NCBI GenBank assembly: GCA_021464415.1
Contig: CM038466.1
Location: 23,499,017 to 23,563,016, forward strand
Length of the DNA: 64,000 nt
Source: Lonicera japonica
Lineage: Eukaryota > Streptophyta > Magnoliopsida > Dipsacales > Caprifoliaceae
Reading direction: 5' to 3'
Shown: piece by piece, positions 10,790-21,405 of the stretch
Layout: the number at the start of each line of letters is the position of its first letter
Position numbering within the stretch: position 1 is the stretch's first letter
Translations under genes and position numbers: made by a program
Notes under the pieces: generated by a model
Told to the model about the DNA's origin: nothing
What the model saw: only the letters and a program-made list of their open reading frames with translations
The model's database searches: none

Positions 10790-11734
10790 TTTGGTCCCCT
10801 CCCCTGATTTTTTGACCTTTATCTCATTTTGTCTCCTACAGGAATGCTTCGGAGAAACAGTTTTCGAAAAACCTTTCTGAATACCGCACACTCATGATAA
10901 AAATATGAGAAAAAAGACTTCCAAATCATCTCTCCGAAAAGCGGGAACAAGATACATCAGTTAAAGGAATCTCTAATATCCCAAAAAGACCAAAACCATC
11001 AATGAGAGAAATAGAATATCAGAATAAAACGAGAATAGAAAAAATTGAAAGAGTAGAAAAGAGAAAGAACCCGCATGAGCGCCCAGAGCGAGCGAGAAAA
11101 ATAGAAATGCAGAGTGACAGGGAGAGCTATACCAAAAGTGACAGCTAGGCCGAAACCGACTCAGGGCTTCATTTTGGGCAAGTAAAGCTCCTAATCATGA
11201 CAAAGGGATAAAAAGACTCTTAGTCAAAAACAGAGAAAGCCAGGAAAAGTCTTTCCCAAAAGAGGGAAAAATAAGGGAATCGAAAAACAGAAAACGACGT
11301 GGGCCCAAAAAGTGAGAACTGAGAAGACTAGAGATCAGAGATTGACCTTTCATGCAAATTTTCTTTTCAGCACGATACAGGAGAGATGACTTGTAAGTAA
11401 ATCCTCGAATCAGTACTCTGCGAAGAACAGAAGAGATCTGAAAATTGCTTTCTAAATAGAAGTGCTCTCACTCGAGAAAAACATGAGAGAAAATTTCAAA
11501 AAAATACCGGGAAAAAGGACATCCGGATAAAGTTTAAACTCCCAAAAAGCTCTTTTTGCTCTCACAAAAATTCTCTCTCTCGCTCTAGCAGTCTAAGAGA
11601 GACAACCACTTTCGCCAAAGTGCAAACCACAAACACAAACCCTCCTCGAGGCAAAAATCACAAGCACAAAACCTTGCCAGAGGCAAAAGTACTCACAAAA
11701 GCCCTCCCAGAGGCAATTCTCTTTCTTTCCACGG
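10790..11734. other. Untranslated spacer between the antisense PMD-like gene and the repeat block
   Basis: Purine-rich on the + strand (many GAGAAA and AAAAGA runs) with no open frame of note. I see no recognisable gene, promoter or transposon ends. It belongs to the Tat element by position. Confidence 0.4.
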
Positions 11735-11940
11735 ATCAAAAGCCCTCCCAAATAGGCACAGTGTAGCAATGGTAGTCCTCCCACATGAGGCGAGAAGATC
11801 AAAAGCCCTCCCAGAGAGGCACAGTGTAGCAATGGTGGTCCTCCCACATGAGGCGAGAAGATCCAAGCCCTCCCAGAGAGCCACAGTATAGCAATGGCAA
11901 TCCTCCCATCTGAGGCGAGTGGAGCAAGGGTAGTCCTCCC
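11735..11940. repeat. Tandem repeat of a 63-bp unit, about 3 copies, with shorter degenerate continuations
   Basis: The unit starts ATCAAAAGCCCTCCCA and contains CACAGTGTAGCAATGG and CCTCCCACATGAGGCGAGAA. Copies begin at 11735, 11798 and 11861, exactly 63 bp apart. The third is diverged. Shorter related motifs (CCTCC..GAGGC) run from 11640 to 12060. The 63-bp period (21 codons) keeps a repetitive frame open on the - strand, but no gene is supported. Confidence 0.85.
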
Positions 11941-12161
11941 ATCTAAGGCGAGCGAAGCAAACGAAAGTCCTCGAAAGAGGCAATGAGGTAACAAAAAGCC
12001 CTCTTCGGAGGCAAAACCAAACACAAAGCTCTCTCTAGAGGCACTCACGAACACCTTTTTGCATACGCACACTTCCTTAGAGTTCTTGCGGGAGCCATGG
12101 ATCACGGTCTCTTTCAGTCGCCTCAATTCCTTGCAAGCAAGAAACTTGAGTCGAGAGGGTC

Positions 12162-13530
12162 TGTAGATACCCCGATCCGTGACCCCCGCAAGAACCCTAA
12201 ACGACTTTCAAGAAGTACAGTTTTAAAGTTCGGGACCCACCCAAGCACCCGAAACTGCCCCCCAAAGGGTTTGTTGGCCAAACAAACCTGTTTTTAAGTA
12301 GGATTGTAGCACGACATATCAGTATGTCGTGCGACAATCTCTGTTATGTCGCGCGACAAACACTCCTTATGTCGCATGACAAACCCTCTGACACATAAGT
12401 CTGTCAGAGACATTACTTCAGCCGTTTGTCGCGCGACATTGGTCAACATGTCGCGCGACACTTGACCCTGTTGGGGAAATGTCGCGCGACAATCCCTTCC
12501 CAGCACTATAAATAGGCCAACACCCCCAAGGGTTCAAGGACAGCAACTTGGAATTGAAGAATTATTGGCTTATATCTGATTTTCTAGTCTTTCGTCAAGT
12601 ATTTTCTACTGTCGTCTTATTTTTGAAGAATTATCGAATCTATTCCCGACACTCGATGTGTCCCATTTCTAGAATTGAATTCTCAGAAATATCTAAAGAA
12701 GGAAATGATTATCATCGCCAGAGATCTCGCTGCCATATTATATTTTCTTTCTTATTATTATTTTCGTCGGGAAGGTAAAGAAAGTCTCTTCTAGTATTTA
12801 AAATTGGATATATGTGTACTTGTTTTACTTCTGTTGTTCTGTCCACGTTTTATTTGAATAAACTTATTGCCAAGTTATAAAGTAGTCTACTGTTTTCAAA
12901 ACAAAAGACCCTGATTAAACCATTTCCAAAACCAAAAGAGTAAGTACATTATCATCCGGATAAAATTCTATTTTCAAAACCCGGACTGATAAAACTTGTC
13001 TAGGAATTAAAATCAACATATCCTGTCTTTTTTATAAACTGCGACGTGTCTGATAAAACTCACCTCAAAGAGTTCTAATTCCACATTAAATTAGTCCCGA
13101 TACAAGATCTGAACTTTTACAAGAGTAATCAAAACACGAGAAAACCATCATTATCCGAGGAAATAATACAAAAAACTCTCTCCTAAATAAAAAGCTTTGT
13201 CATTCGTATTTTTTAACTTTCAAAATAAAACATCGGATCTCAAAACACAAAGGTTTTCACCCCTTTTCTCGTTTTCTCCAAAATTAGGGTTTTTCATTTG
13301 AGAAGTAGTAGACTGTTAGTAAAAGCATCCAAGTTTTTCAACATAAAATAAACATATAAAAGACCACTAGAGACCGAAAGGGCGGAATGGGTGCTTAACA
13401 CCTTCCCAAACCGTAATATAGTTTCCGAACCCTATAGAATCCTGGTTTCGCAGACAAACGTGTAAAGAAAGGCTTATCTGTAGCCTTTTCTCTTACACAA
13501 CTATTTTGTCCGTTTTCTCGTAAAACGTAC
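12162..13530 (+). repeat. LTR of the Tat element (3' LTR by position)
   Basis: It begins TGTAGATACCCCGATCCGTG right after the purine-rich GAGTCGAGAGGGTC (12148-12161), a plausible polypurine tract. It contains a TATA box at 12507 with seven palindrome copies upstream. Its end has the Tat-like block GGGTGCTTAACACCTTCCC near 13392-13411. The exact 3' end is uncertain; it is placed just before the primer-site-like TGGCGACTCTG at 13531. No second LTR is in the window, so the borders cannot be checked by self-comparison. Confidence 0.7.
12305..12514 (+). promoter_or_regulatory. LTR U3 promoter: seven palindrome copies and a TATA box
   Basis: TATAAATA lies at 12507-12514 within CACTATAAATAGGCC. 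Upstream, TGTCGCGCGACA is perfect at 12347, 12427, 12449 and 12480, with variants at 12305 (tgtagcacgaca), 12325 (tgtcgtgcgaca) and 12370 (tgtcgcatgaca). Neighbouring copies are mostly 20-23 bp apart, close to two helical turns. A different inverted repeat (CTCTGACA/TGTCAGAG, 12386-12409) fills the one wide gap. Transcription would start near 12540 and run rightwards. Binding by a protein is inferred; CGCG-core binders such as CAMTA factors are one host candidate. Confidence 0.75.
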
Positions 13531-13690
13531 TGGCGACTCTGAACGAACCCTCTTGTATCTAAAAATAGGATAGAGGGACACCCGATATGAATTATCAACA
13601 CAGACATAAGCAAATGGAGCGACGGAATCCGTTCTGACATTTCAGACGCCCAACAACGGGAACGAGACCCGGGGCTCGCATTTGCGAATT
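13531..13690 (+). other. Primer-binding-like site and leader stub after the Tat LTR
   Basis: TGGCGACTCTG at 13531-13541 directly follows the LTR end and resembles the primer-binding site that follows 5' LTRs of Tat elements. About 150 bp of GC-richer leader-like sequence follows (GGGAACGAGACCCGGGGCTC near 13656). A 3' LTR should be followed by host DNA, so this points to recombination between elements or to a second, truncated element. Confidence 0.5.
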
Positions 13691-14876
13691 CTCACACTTT
13701 TACATCCCCACTATCCTCTCTATTGCTTGTTGATGCTATACTTACATCTTCGATCAATTTCTTTAGGTTCATTAATCCATTTGAATGCCCTACAATATAG
13801 TTGGCCTTTGCACCTCAAAAACCTAGATTCGTGACTTTTTCGTTGTGATGACCATAAAATTCTCATCTTCTCGAGGCAGCCTTGAACACAAGGAAGATCC
13901 TTCCAAGGACAAGACTTTAACCAATGACCATCCTCACCAAAATAGAACCATGAGTTCTACTTGCCATTTTTATGAACTTTGTGTGCTATAATTCTTCTTT
14001 CTTTCTTTTTCCTCTATTTTTGATAGTGTAAGACTGTATTTATAACAGCCAGGAATTGTTAGACTTGGTGACCAACAGCTAGTTCTGTATCATTACACAA
14101 TAACCATTGGATTAATTCTGGGTAGGATGCTCTTTTTATTTTTCAACTGAGACTAACATTTTAAACTAATGGCATGGTGCAAACCCAAAGAAAAAATAAC
14201 CCAGGGTACAAACTCAAATATCACATATAAACTTAGGGTGAAAACTCAAAATTTCTCAACCTTTTTTTTTATTTCATTGTTGATCTTTGATATTTTATGT
14301 ATTTGATTATTTAAATGAATTATAATTGTATGATGAACTAAGTATAAAAGTGTGATAAACTTGGATGTGACAATGGGTTAAATTAAGGACGTGTTTGATA
14401 GCAACATGAAAATATGTTGGAAAATGCTTAAATTCTAAGAAATTTTTATTCTACACAATTCAATTCTAAGAAAAAATATTTACAGGTGTTTGATTGCATT
14501 TATTTTCTAAGTGAAAAATATGCCCAATTTGTGACCATCGCAAGAATCCATTATTGTTAAATCAATACTTGCATTTTGGGGCATGAGAACCCAAAATAGG
14601 ATTGTTAGAAATAGCCTAAAAGGTTTTTTGCGGGCATGATAAGCCCATTATGGAATTGGTTTGGCCCAAGCATGAATAGTAGTATCTCAGGTGATAAGTT
14701 CTGAAAAACTTTTCGCCTAATGTATACTTGTTGTGCAACAAGTATAAGAACTTACCGCGTAGCCTGTAGAGCCGCCATATATTAGGGAAGTATTTGTTGT
14801 TGAGAGGTTTTTCCGACAAGTTTGTGAATTTGTTGCGTGAATTAGGGTCGTGTCAGGCAACAAGTTTATGATAAGT
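13691..14876. other. No gene seen
   Basis: AT-rich DNA without a supported gene. A TGTTAGAAATAGCC at about 14602 looks like the first bases of a copia LTR, but no matching end was found. Poly-T and short direct repeats are present. Confidence 0.4.
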
Positions 14877-14998
14877 TTAGTGAAACTTGTCGCTTTAAAG
14901 TTGAAAGATGTGAAAATGAAATTTTTAAATGGGGATCTTGAAGAGGAGGTATTTATGAAACAGCCTAAAGGTTTCACTAATGAGAAGGAAAGTCACTT

Positions 14999-16353
14999 GG
15001 GGGTGTATTCAATTTAGATTCTATAGGATTTTTTTGAATTTTGAAAGTCCATGGGTATTCAATTGGGATTTTAAAAAGTCTTTTAAAATCTTATAATATT
15101 CAACTAGGATTTTAAAAAGTCTTTTAAAATCTTGTGGTATTCAATTGGGATTAAAATAGTCTTTTAAAATCTTATGGTATTCAAAACTCAATAAACTTTG
15201 AAATATTTTATAAGTTGATAGATTTAGATGGATTTAGGAGTGTTTTGATGAATAACAAATCCACCAACAAATCTTTTCTTCAAGCGAAAGATTTCACATG
15301 GATTTCTTTTCCATCTTTCTTCTAACCCTAGGTATTATTTATTCTTATCTTTATAATCTATTAAACCCTTCCACTCCATTCTTTCTATCTAAAACCTCTT
15401 CTTTTCCCAAATAATATGTATTATTTTTTTTCGTCTCTATAATCTATTTATCCGTCTAATTCATTCATTCTATCTAATAAAGCCTTTTTTTTCGATTTAG
15501 ATACGACTACTTTCAAAGTTTTAATTATTTAATTAGTTATATTCTTCCAAAACTATAATGTTGTCACCCCTTTTATTTTTTTCTCCCATTTTATGAATTT
15601 TGTTTAGACATAAAATGAAAATCGAAAAGAAATGGCAAAAAAACCCAATCCATTGGGTTTTTAAACTCGATCCAAACCATTTGCGGCGGATTTATAATTT
15701 GCTTATTAGTAAAAAGTTGTAATTAAAATTCTTTTATCATTTATACTTCAATTTTTTTTATTATAACTCGTTTTTATGCACGTGATTGTAGTGCTTGACA
15801 AATGTCATTAACTCCATTAATGAATACGTATATACTAGGATTTGAATAATTAGTATGAAATAAAAATAATAACATATAAACAAAATATATTATCAAGTGT
15901 AAAATTTAATTAATGATTATAAGAAAATCATAAGAATTTGCCACCTTGAATTTTTTTTTAGTAAATAGGTGGCCATAAAATAATGAGAATGGAAATCAAG
16001 AGGACAACAATGAGAATGGAAAAGGTTATAATAATCATAATGATGTTTGAATGGAGCAGTATGAATTTTTATAATGTATTTCGTTAATTGTTTTTACATT
16101 TTTGATAATGTTACTTTAAACTCAGAAATTAATTTATTTTATTGTTTGTCTTTTGAATTTTTATTTTTTTGATGGACTTATTAATATCTGCATAAATCCA
16201 CCAACTTATTAAAATCTGCATAAATTCAAAAGAATCCATGCATTAAAATATGTCAGATTCTATAAAGATTTAAAATAATCTATGAACTTAACAGAATCCA
16301 CAAATTTTAAAAAGTCAATTAGAATCTTATAAAATCTGAATTTAATTCACCCC
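14999..16353. mobile_element. 1.36-kb TIR DNA element inserted in the old copia RT
   Basis: The left end is GGGGGTGTATTCAATTTAG and the right end is the inverted form, finishing ..TTTAATTCACCCC. The flanks are CTT (14996-14998 and 16354-16356), a 3-bp target duplication. Removing the element rejoins the copia RT frame exactly (ESHL then VSKLK), which proves the borders. Just inside the left end is a roughly 45-bp tandem repeat (three copies, about 15056-15185) with ATTCAA..GGGATTTTAAAA. No transposase ORF is visible. The 3-bp duplication suggests a PIF/Harbinger-like element, but the superfamily is not certain. Confidence 0.8.
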
Positions 16354-16714
16354 CTTAGTTTCCAAGTTAAAGAATTCCATAGATGGGCTTAAATAGATTT
16401 CCCGCCACTGGTATTTTAAGTTTTACAACGTTATTACTTTATATAGGTTTACGGAGAACATTGTTAATCAATGCATATACCTCAAGCTCAGTGTGAGAAA
16501 ACATTCTTAGCTCTATATGTATATGATACTTTGCTTGTAAGCAATAACTGGGATTGCTACTTAAAATCCAAAATTTTAAAATGTAAGATATGGGCTCCTA
16601 TGTTATAAGCATGGATATTCATGGAGACAAATCTCAATAATGGATTTGTCTTATAATGCCAGTATTAAAAGGATTTTGAAAAGATTTGCAATGAATAATT
16701 ATTCACAAATTATA

Positions 16715-16999
16715 CTCCCTCCGTCCTAATTTAATTGTCCACTATTCCATTTTTGGATGTCCCAAAATAATTGTCCACTTTCTATATTTAGCAAGTCATT
16801 AATTAGAGCACTTTTTGTTATTTCCAATATTACCCTTTAAGCTATCACCACTTTTTTTATTGTGAGTCCCGCCACCTTTTTTTATTAGGAGAAAAGTAAA
16901 TGTCATTTTTGGAAATAAACATTTTCTCTTAGAGTAATCATTATGTCTCCTTAATATTTAGTATTTCAAAGTTGGACAATTAAATTGAGATGGAGGGAG
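16715..16999. mobile_element. Stowaway-like MITE (Tc1/mariner), 285 bp
   Basis: Terminal inverted repeats are CTCCCTCCGTCCTAATTTAA at the left and ..TTAAATTGAGATGGAGGGAG at the right, flanked by TA (16713-16714 and 17000-17001). The CTCCCTCCGT terminus and TA duplication are diagnostic of Stowaway MITEs. It is non-coding and inserted in the old copia pol. Confidence 0.95.
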
Positions 17000-17146
17000 T
17001 AACATTTATCGTTAAAGTAAAATAATTTCGATCATAATAAATATCCACAAAATGATTTTGAACGAGAGTGTATGGAAAGCGTACCTTATGTTTTAGTGGT
17101 AGGAATTATAATGTATACTTAGTTTTGCACAAAACCTGATATAAGA

Positions 17147-18100
17147 TGTTAGAAATATATGATGCAATTTTAATTCTATTTTTCGGATTGATAATAATCG
17201 AAATTGAACCAACACCGACACCGAGTCCTGTGATAACCATAGTCTCCTTAAAACAGTTACGTCGCCTCTCGGTAGTGCTTTGAGGCTTCCAGACAACGTC
17301 TGTTTCCCAGGATGAAACGGTACTTCAGTGTTACCTAAGCACCTCGATACCCTGAACGAACTGAGGTTGTTTGAATCTTACCACCGGAGAAGAAGAGCCT
17401 ACGAACTAGAGCAGAAGCGAAATGGGTTCAATAGAGAGAAGAGATTTCAAATTGTTGAATATTTTGGTTGTGTGTTTTGGAATGAGGCAGAAATCTCCTT
17501 TTTAATTCAATTGGGAATAATGGCCATTAATCCAAATCAAAACTGACAATTAATCGTTATCAGTTTCTCAAAACTGACCATTAAGTGGCTAATTAATCGA
17601 GATAAATGCAATGAATTCAAAATTCAAATTGGAAAAAATTAATTTTTCGGGTGTAAAACTTAGCCCGCACAAGGCTTGCTTTTCAGTCCGGCATTCGTGT
17701 CCGCAGGTGCGAGCACACACGAGCCGTAATATTTTCAGGCTTATTTTGGTCCGTGATTTACACCCCCCTGTGCCTGTGTGCACGAGATAGAGCCTCTTAT
17801 CTTGAATCATTCAATAAGGCATTCCCATGAGCTTAGTTATAAACCCATAGAATTTTTTCCATCTTTCCTATGTGGAACTTCTCACTTTCATTGCATTTTT
17901 CTATTTTAACTTGCTCACTTTGGGTAACAATTTCTCATTCACCACTTAACCATTTTGAGCATCTAAATACACGATTTCGATGTACTCACGTAGGAGAACA
18001 CAATATATATTAAGAACTTTCACATCCGAGTGCAAAGTCTTATTACAATTTTGCCCTTAAAATGGTAGAAAATGTATTTTCTAATACCCATTTTCTAACA
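17147..18100 (-). repeat. Left LTR (3' LTR in element orientation), 954 bp
   Basis: On the + strand it runs TGTTAGAAATATATGATGCA.. to ..CCCATTTTCTAACA. It is alignable over its full length with 22722-23673, with frequent substitutions. The TG..CA ends are intact. Confidence 0.95.
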
Positions 18101-18677
18101 ATTCCCCACATGAATGATAATTGGAGACCAACTGCTCGAAAGAGATGGTGGTAAGACTCAACGGTCGAAACCTTCATAGGATAGGTAGGTTTTACCCTTT
18201 GAACCCTCCATTGGTGATACTATGTTTACTTTACTAATTAAACAGTGGACGGTATGTCCTTGAACTGTTCAATTGTTTATGTAAATGATGACATGGCTCA
18301 GACAGGAATCTTCCTCAAACATTTTAGTTCTCACTATTATGTTCGTTAATGGCCATGAACATACGCCTGGTTCTGTAAGAGTTTACAAGAATTGTGCCCT
18401 AAACAATTCCCTTGGAAGGGGCCCTTATTCCCTTTTACATAGGTGATCTCTTAATTAAGGGTAACCCGCCTTACCCCGCTCGATTTGTCGATACATAAGA
18501 ATCATTAAAATCTTAGCTTAACCTTCATCCATACGGGCATCACTATTAATCATAGGAATGGGTTTAGGAGAAATCCCCACAGTGATCCAACATCGCATTT
18601 ATAGTTTAATTGTCCGTTTTGAACCTAAATCTTGGGATCTCCAGTCACGTAGGTTGGGTATCCACTATAAAGACTTA
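18101..18677 (-). other. 3' untranslated region of the copia element
   Basis: Lies between the RNase H stop and the 3' LTR. Non-coding, ending in the polypurine tract beside the LTR. No additional ORF seen. Confidence 0.6.
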
Positions 18678-20350
18678 TTAATTCATGGGCTTTAGCCCCA
18701 TTCCCCTTGATGATTTCTCAACTAGCTCTCGATTTAATTCTTTGGTTAACGGATCCATAATATTATCTTTAGACTTTATATAGTCTATAGAGATGACGCC
18801 AGTTGAAAGTAATTGTCTAATGGTATTATGTCGTCGACGAATATGTCTTGACTTACCATTATACATATTGCTCTGGGCTCTACCAATTGCAGATTGACAA
18901 TCTGAATGAATGCAAATTGGAGGCACAAGCTTTGTCCACATTGGAATATCCTCTAGGAAGTTACGTAGCCATTCAGCCTCTTCCCCACATTTGTCTAGTG
19001 CGATAAACTCAGATTCCATAGTGAATCTGGCTATCACTGTTTGTTTTGTGGATTTCCATGAAACGGCTCCTCCTTCTAACATAAATACATATTCGCTAGT
19101 AGATTTTGAGTCTTTCTCAATAGATATCCAGTTTGCATCATTGTATTCTTCAACCATAGTAGGATATCTAGAGTAGTGCATTCCATAATCACGAGTAAAT
19201 CGCAAGTATTTTAACACTCTCACAACTGCTTGCCAATGGTCAACTGCGGGATTACTCGTATATCTCCTTAGTTTGCTCACTGTATAAGCTATATCTGGTC
19301 TTGTACAACTCATTAAGTACATTAGACTGCCTATCACCCTAAAGTATTCTACTTGAGAAACACTCTCTCATTTATTCTTAGATAAATGTAGAGATAAATC
19401 TATTGGTGTTCTTGCAACTCCAGAATTATCTTTATCAAATTTTCCAAGAATATTATCTATATAATGAGTCTGACTCAAAATAAGCTCATCAGGAGTTCTT
19501 GTAATTTTAATCCCTAGGATCACATCAGCTAAACCCATGTCTTTCATTTCAAATCTCGAATTCAACATGGTTTTCGTAGATTGAATCATCTTATCATTGC
19601 TCCCAATAATAAGCATATCTTCTACATACAAGCACACCATAACATATCCACTTTCAGTATTTTTGACATAAACGCATTTGTCGCACTCATTTATCTTAAA
19701 ACCACTCATAATCATAGTGTGATCAAACTTCTCATGCCATTGTTTTGGTGCTTGCTTTAACCCATATAGAGATTTTACCAATTTACACACTTTCTTTCCT
19801 TGCCCAGGGGCAGAAAACCCTTCGGGTTGATCCACGTAAATTTCTTCATCTAAATCTCCATTTAGGAAATCAGTTTTTACATCCATTTGATGTACTTGGT
19901 GATTACGTAAAGCAGCAATCGCAAGTACCATTCTAATGGAGTTTATTCTCGTCACAGGAGAATAAGTATCAAATAGTCAAGGCCTTCCTTTTGCCTATAA
20001 CCTTTGATTACAAGCCTCGCCTTGCATTTATCTATTGATCCATCCGCTTTTCTTTTCCTCTTAAAAATCCACTTAGATCCTAGTGGTTTACAACCTAATG
20101 GAAGATCCACTATTTCCCAAGTATGATTTTGTAGAATGGAATTAATCTCACTGTCAATAGCTTCTTTCCAAAAAAGGCCTTCTGTCGAGCTCACGGCTTC
20201 TTTATAAGTTTGAGGTTCACCTTCCAATATAAAGGTTAGAAAATCTGGACCACACGTTTTTTCCGTCCTAGCTCTTTTGCTACGTCTAGGTTCTTCCTCA
20301 ATTTGCTCATCTTCTTGTTCAAGAGAACCCTTATTAATGATCTCATGGGG
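18678..20350 (-). pseudogene. Copia reverse transcriptase and RNase H, broken
   Basis: The - strand reads RT from about 20290 to 19368 and RNase H at 19337-18678. RT landmarks: FWKEAIDSEINSILQNHTWE near 20170, GSKWIFKRKRKADGSI near 20075, DVKTDFLNGDLDEEIY near 19865, SLYGLKQAPKQWHEKF near 19750, and CLYVEDMLIIGSND near 19630, where YVDDM has become YVEDM, a change in the catalytic pair. RNase H landmarks: [20 protein letters not shown] near 19325, [20 protein letters not shown] near 19060, HSDCQSAIG and SRHIRRRHN. Breaks: a frame change near 19955, a stop at 19368, and a frame change between RT and RNase H. It would have copied and degraded element RNA. Confidence 0.85.
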
Positions 20351-21405
20351 TCACTTTGAAGAGCTTGCATCTTCTTTTGGCTTACATAGGAATACATGTT
20401 CGAAGAATGATGTATTTCTTGATTCTATAATCATGTTCTTGTGTATATCAGGTACATTAGATTCATGCACAAGAAAACTATAAGCACTGCTATTTTCTGC
20501 ATATCCAATAAAAATGCAAACAATAGTTTCTGGTCCTATTTTGACCTTTTTAGGTGGAGGCACTACCACCTTAGCCAAACATCCCCACACTCGCAAGTAA
20601 TTATATGATGGCTTCCTTCCTTTCCATAATTCATATGGGGTTTTCCCTTCTTTCTTTTTAGGTACCTTATTTAAAAGGTAGTTAGCTAAAAGAATGGCTT
20701 CTACCCACATTCTTGGTGGTAAACCTGAACTTATTAACATAGCATTCATCATTTCTTTTAAAGTTCAATTTTTTGTTCGGCAATGCCATTAGATTGAGGT
20801 GAATAAGGTGCCGTCATTTCATCTATAATCCCATTTTTTGAACAAAATTCAATAAATGGTGACTCATATTCACCTCCACGGTCACTCCTTATTGCTTTGA
20901 TTCTCTTATTAAGTTGATTTTCAACTTCATTTTTATAAAGAATAAATTTCTCTATTGCCTCATCTTTACTTTTGAGTAGATACACATAACAATATTTTTT
21001 GCTATCATCAACAAAAGTTATAAAATACTTATTCCCACCTTTCGTTTGTGTCATTTTTAAATCACATATATCACTATGAATTAAATTAAGAGGTTGAGTG
21101 TCTCTTTCAACACTTTGGAAAGATGATCTAGTCAGTTTTGCCTCAATACAAGTTTCACACTTATGTTTAGAATCAATTTGGAATGTTGGTATATGATTCA
21201 TGTTAATTAATTTACGCAAAGTATCGTAATTAATATGTCCTAGTCTATCATGACACAAATTGGAAGATTCAAGCATATAAGTAGAAGTGCTAGCTTTATT
21301 CTTATTATTTTCAACCATAGTCATTACATTCAATTTGAACATTCCATCACTCATATACCCCTTACCAACAAACATTTCACTCTTAGACAAAACAAATCTA
21401 TCACT
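20351..21405 (-). pseudogene. Copia integrase, broken
   Basis: Zinc-binding N-terminus: CHDRLGHINYDTLRKL near 21255 and KCETCIEAKL near 21150. Catalytic core: LIHSDICDLKMTQTKGGNKY near 21085 (first Asp), AIRSDRGGEYESPF near 20910 (second Asp), and APYSPQSNGIAEQKIEL near 20800. A stop at 20760-20758 is followed by the core C-terminal part and the chromodomain-less tail (ANYLLNKVPKKK, RVWGCLAKV) at 20752-20351. The protease-integrase junction is cut by TAG 21405-21403. The catalytic Glu is normally in NG.AERKN; here the block reads NGIAEQKIE, so the Glu may survive. Confidence 0.85.

Larger units (their letters stand above)
1..13530 (+). mobile_element. Tat-lineage Ty3/gypsy LTR retrotransposon, 5' part outside window, decayed
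   Basis: The order on the + strand is protease, RT, RNase H, a second RNase H and integrase (1-4727), then 7.4 kb of non-pol sequence with two opposite-strand genes, then a purine-rich stretch and an LTR from 12162. Known of the family: Tat-lineage elements of plants have an extra RNase H and a long region between integrase and the 3' LTR, sometimes with antisense ORFs. The pol protein texture and the LTR end, which contains GGGTGCTTAACACCTTCCC near 13395, also fit Tat. The 5' LTR and gag lie outside the window. Pol has many stops and shifts, so the copy is not autonomous. The lineage call comes from remembered family motifs, not from an alignment. Confidence 0.85.

Noticed and set aside
11593..12126. 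177-codon - strand frame with GRA.D/HVGG repeats
   Set aside because: By-product of the 63-bp tandem repeat; no domain, no promoter, and it overlaps the LTR polypurine region.
12305..12491. Palindrome array considered as a CRISPR-like or origin-like array
   Set aside because: This is plant retrotransposon U3 DNA next to a TATA box. The units are 12 bp with short irregular spacers, so a regulatory site cluster fits and CRISPR does not.
13395..13640. 81-codon - strand frame across the Tat LTR end
   Set aside because: It lies over the LTR terminus and primer-like site; no domain or promoter.
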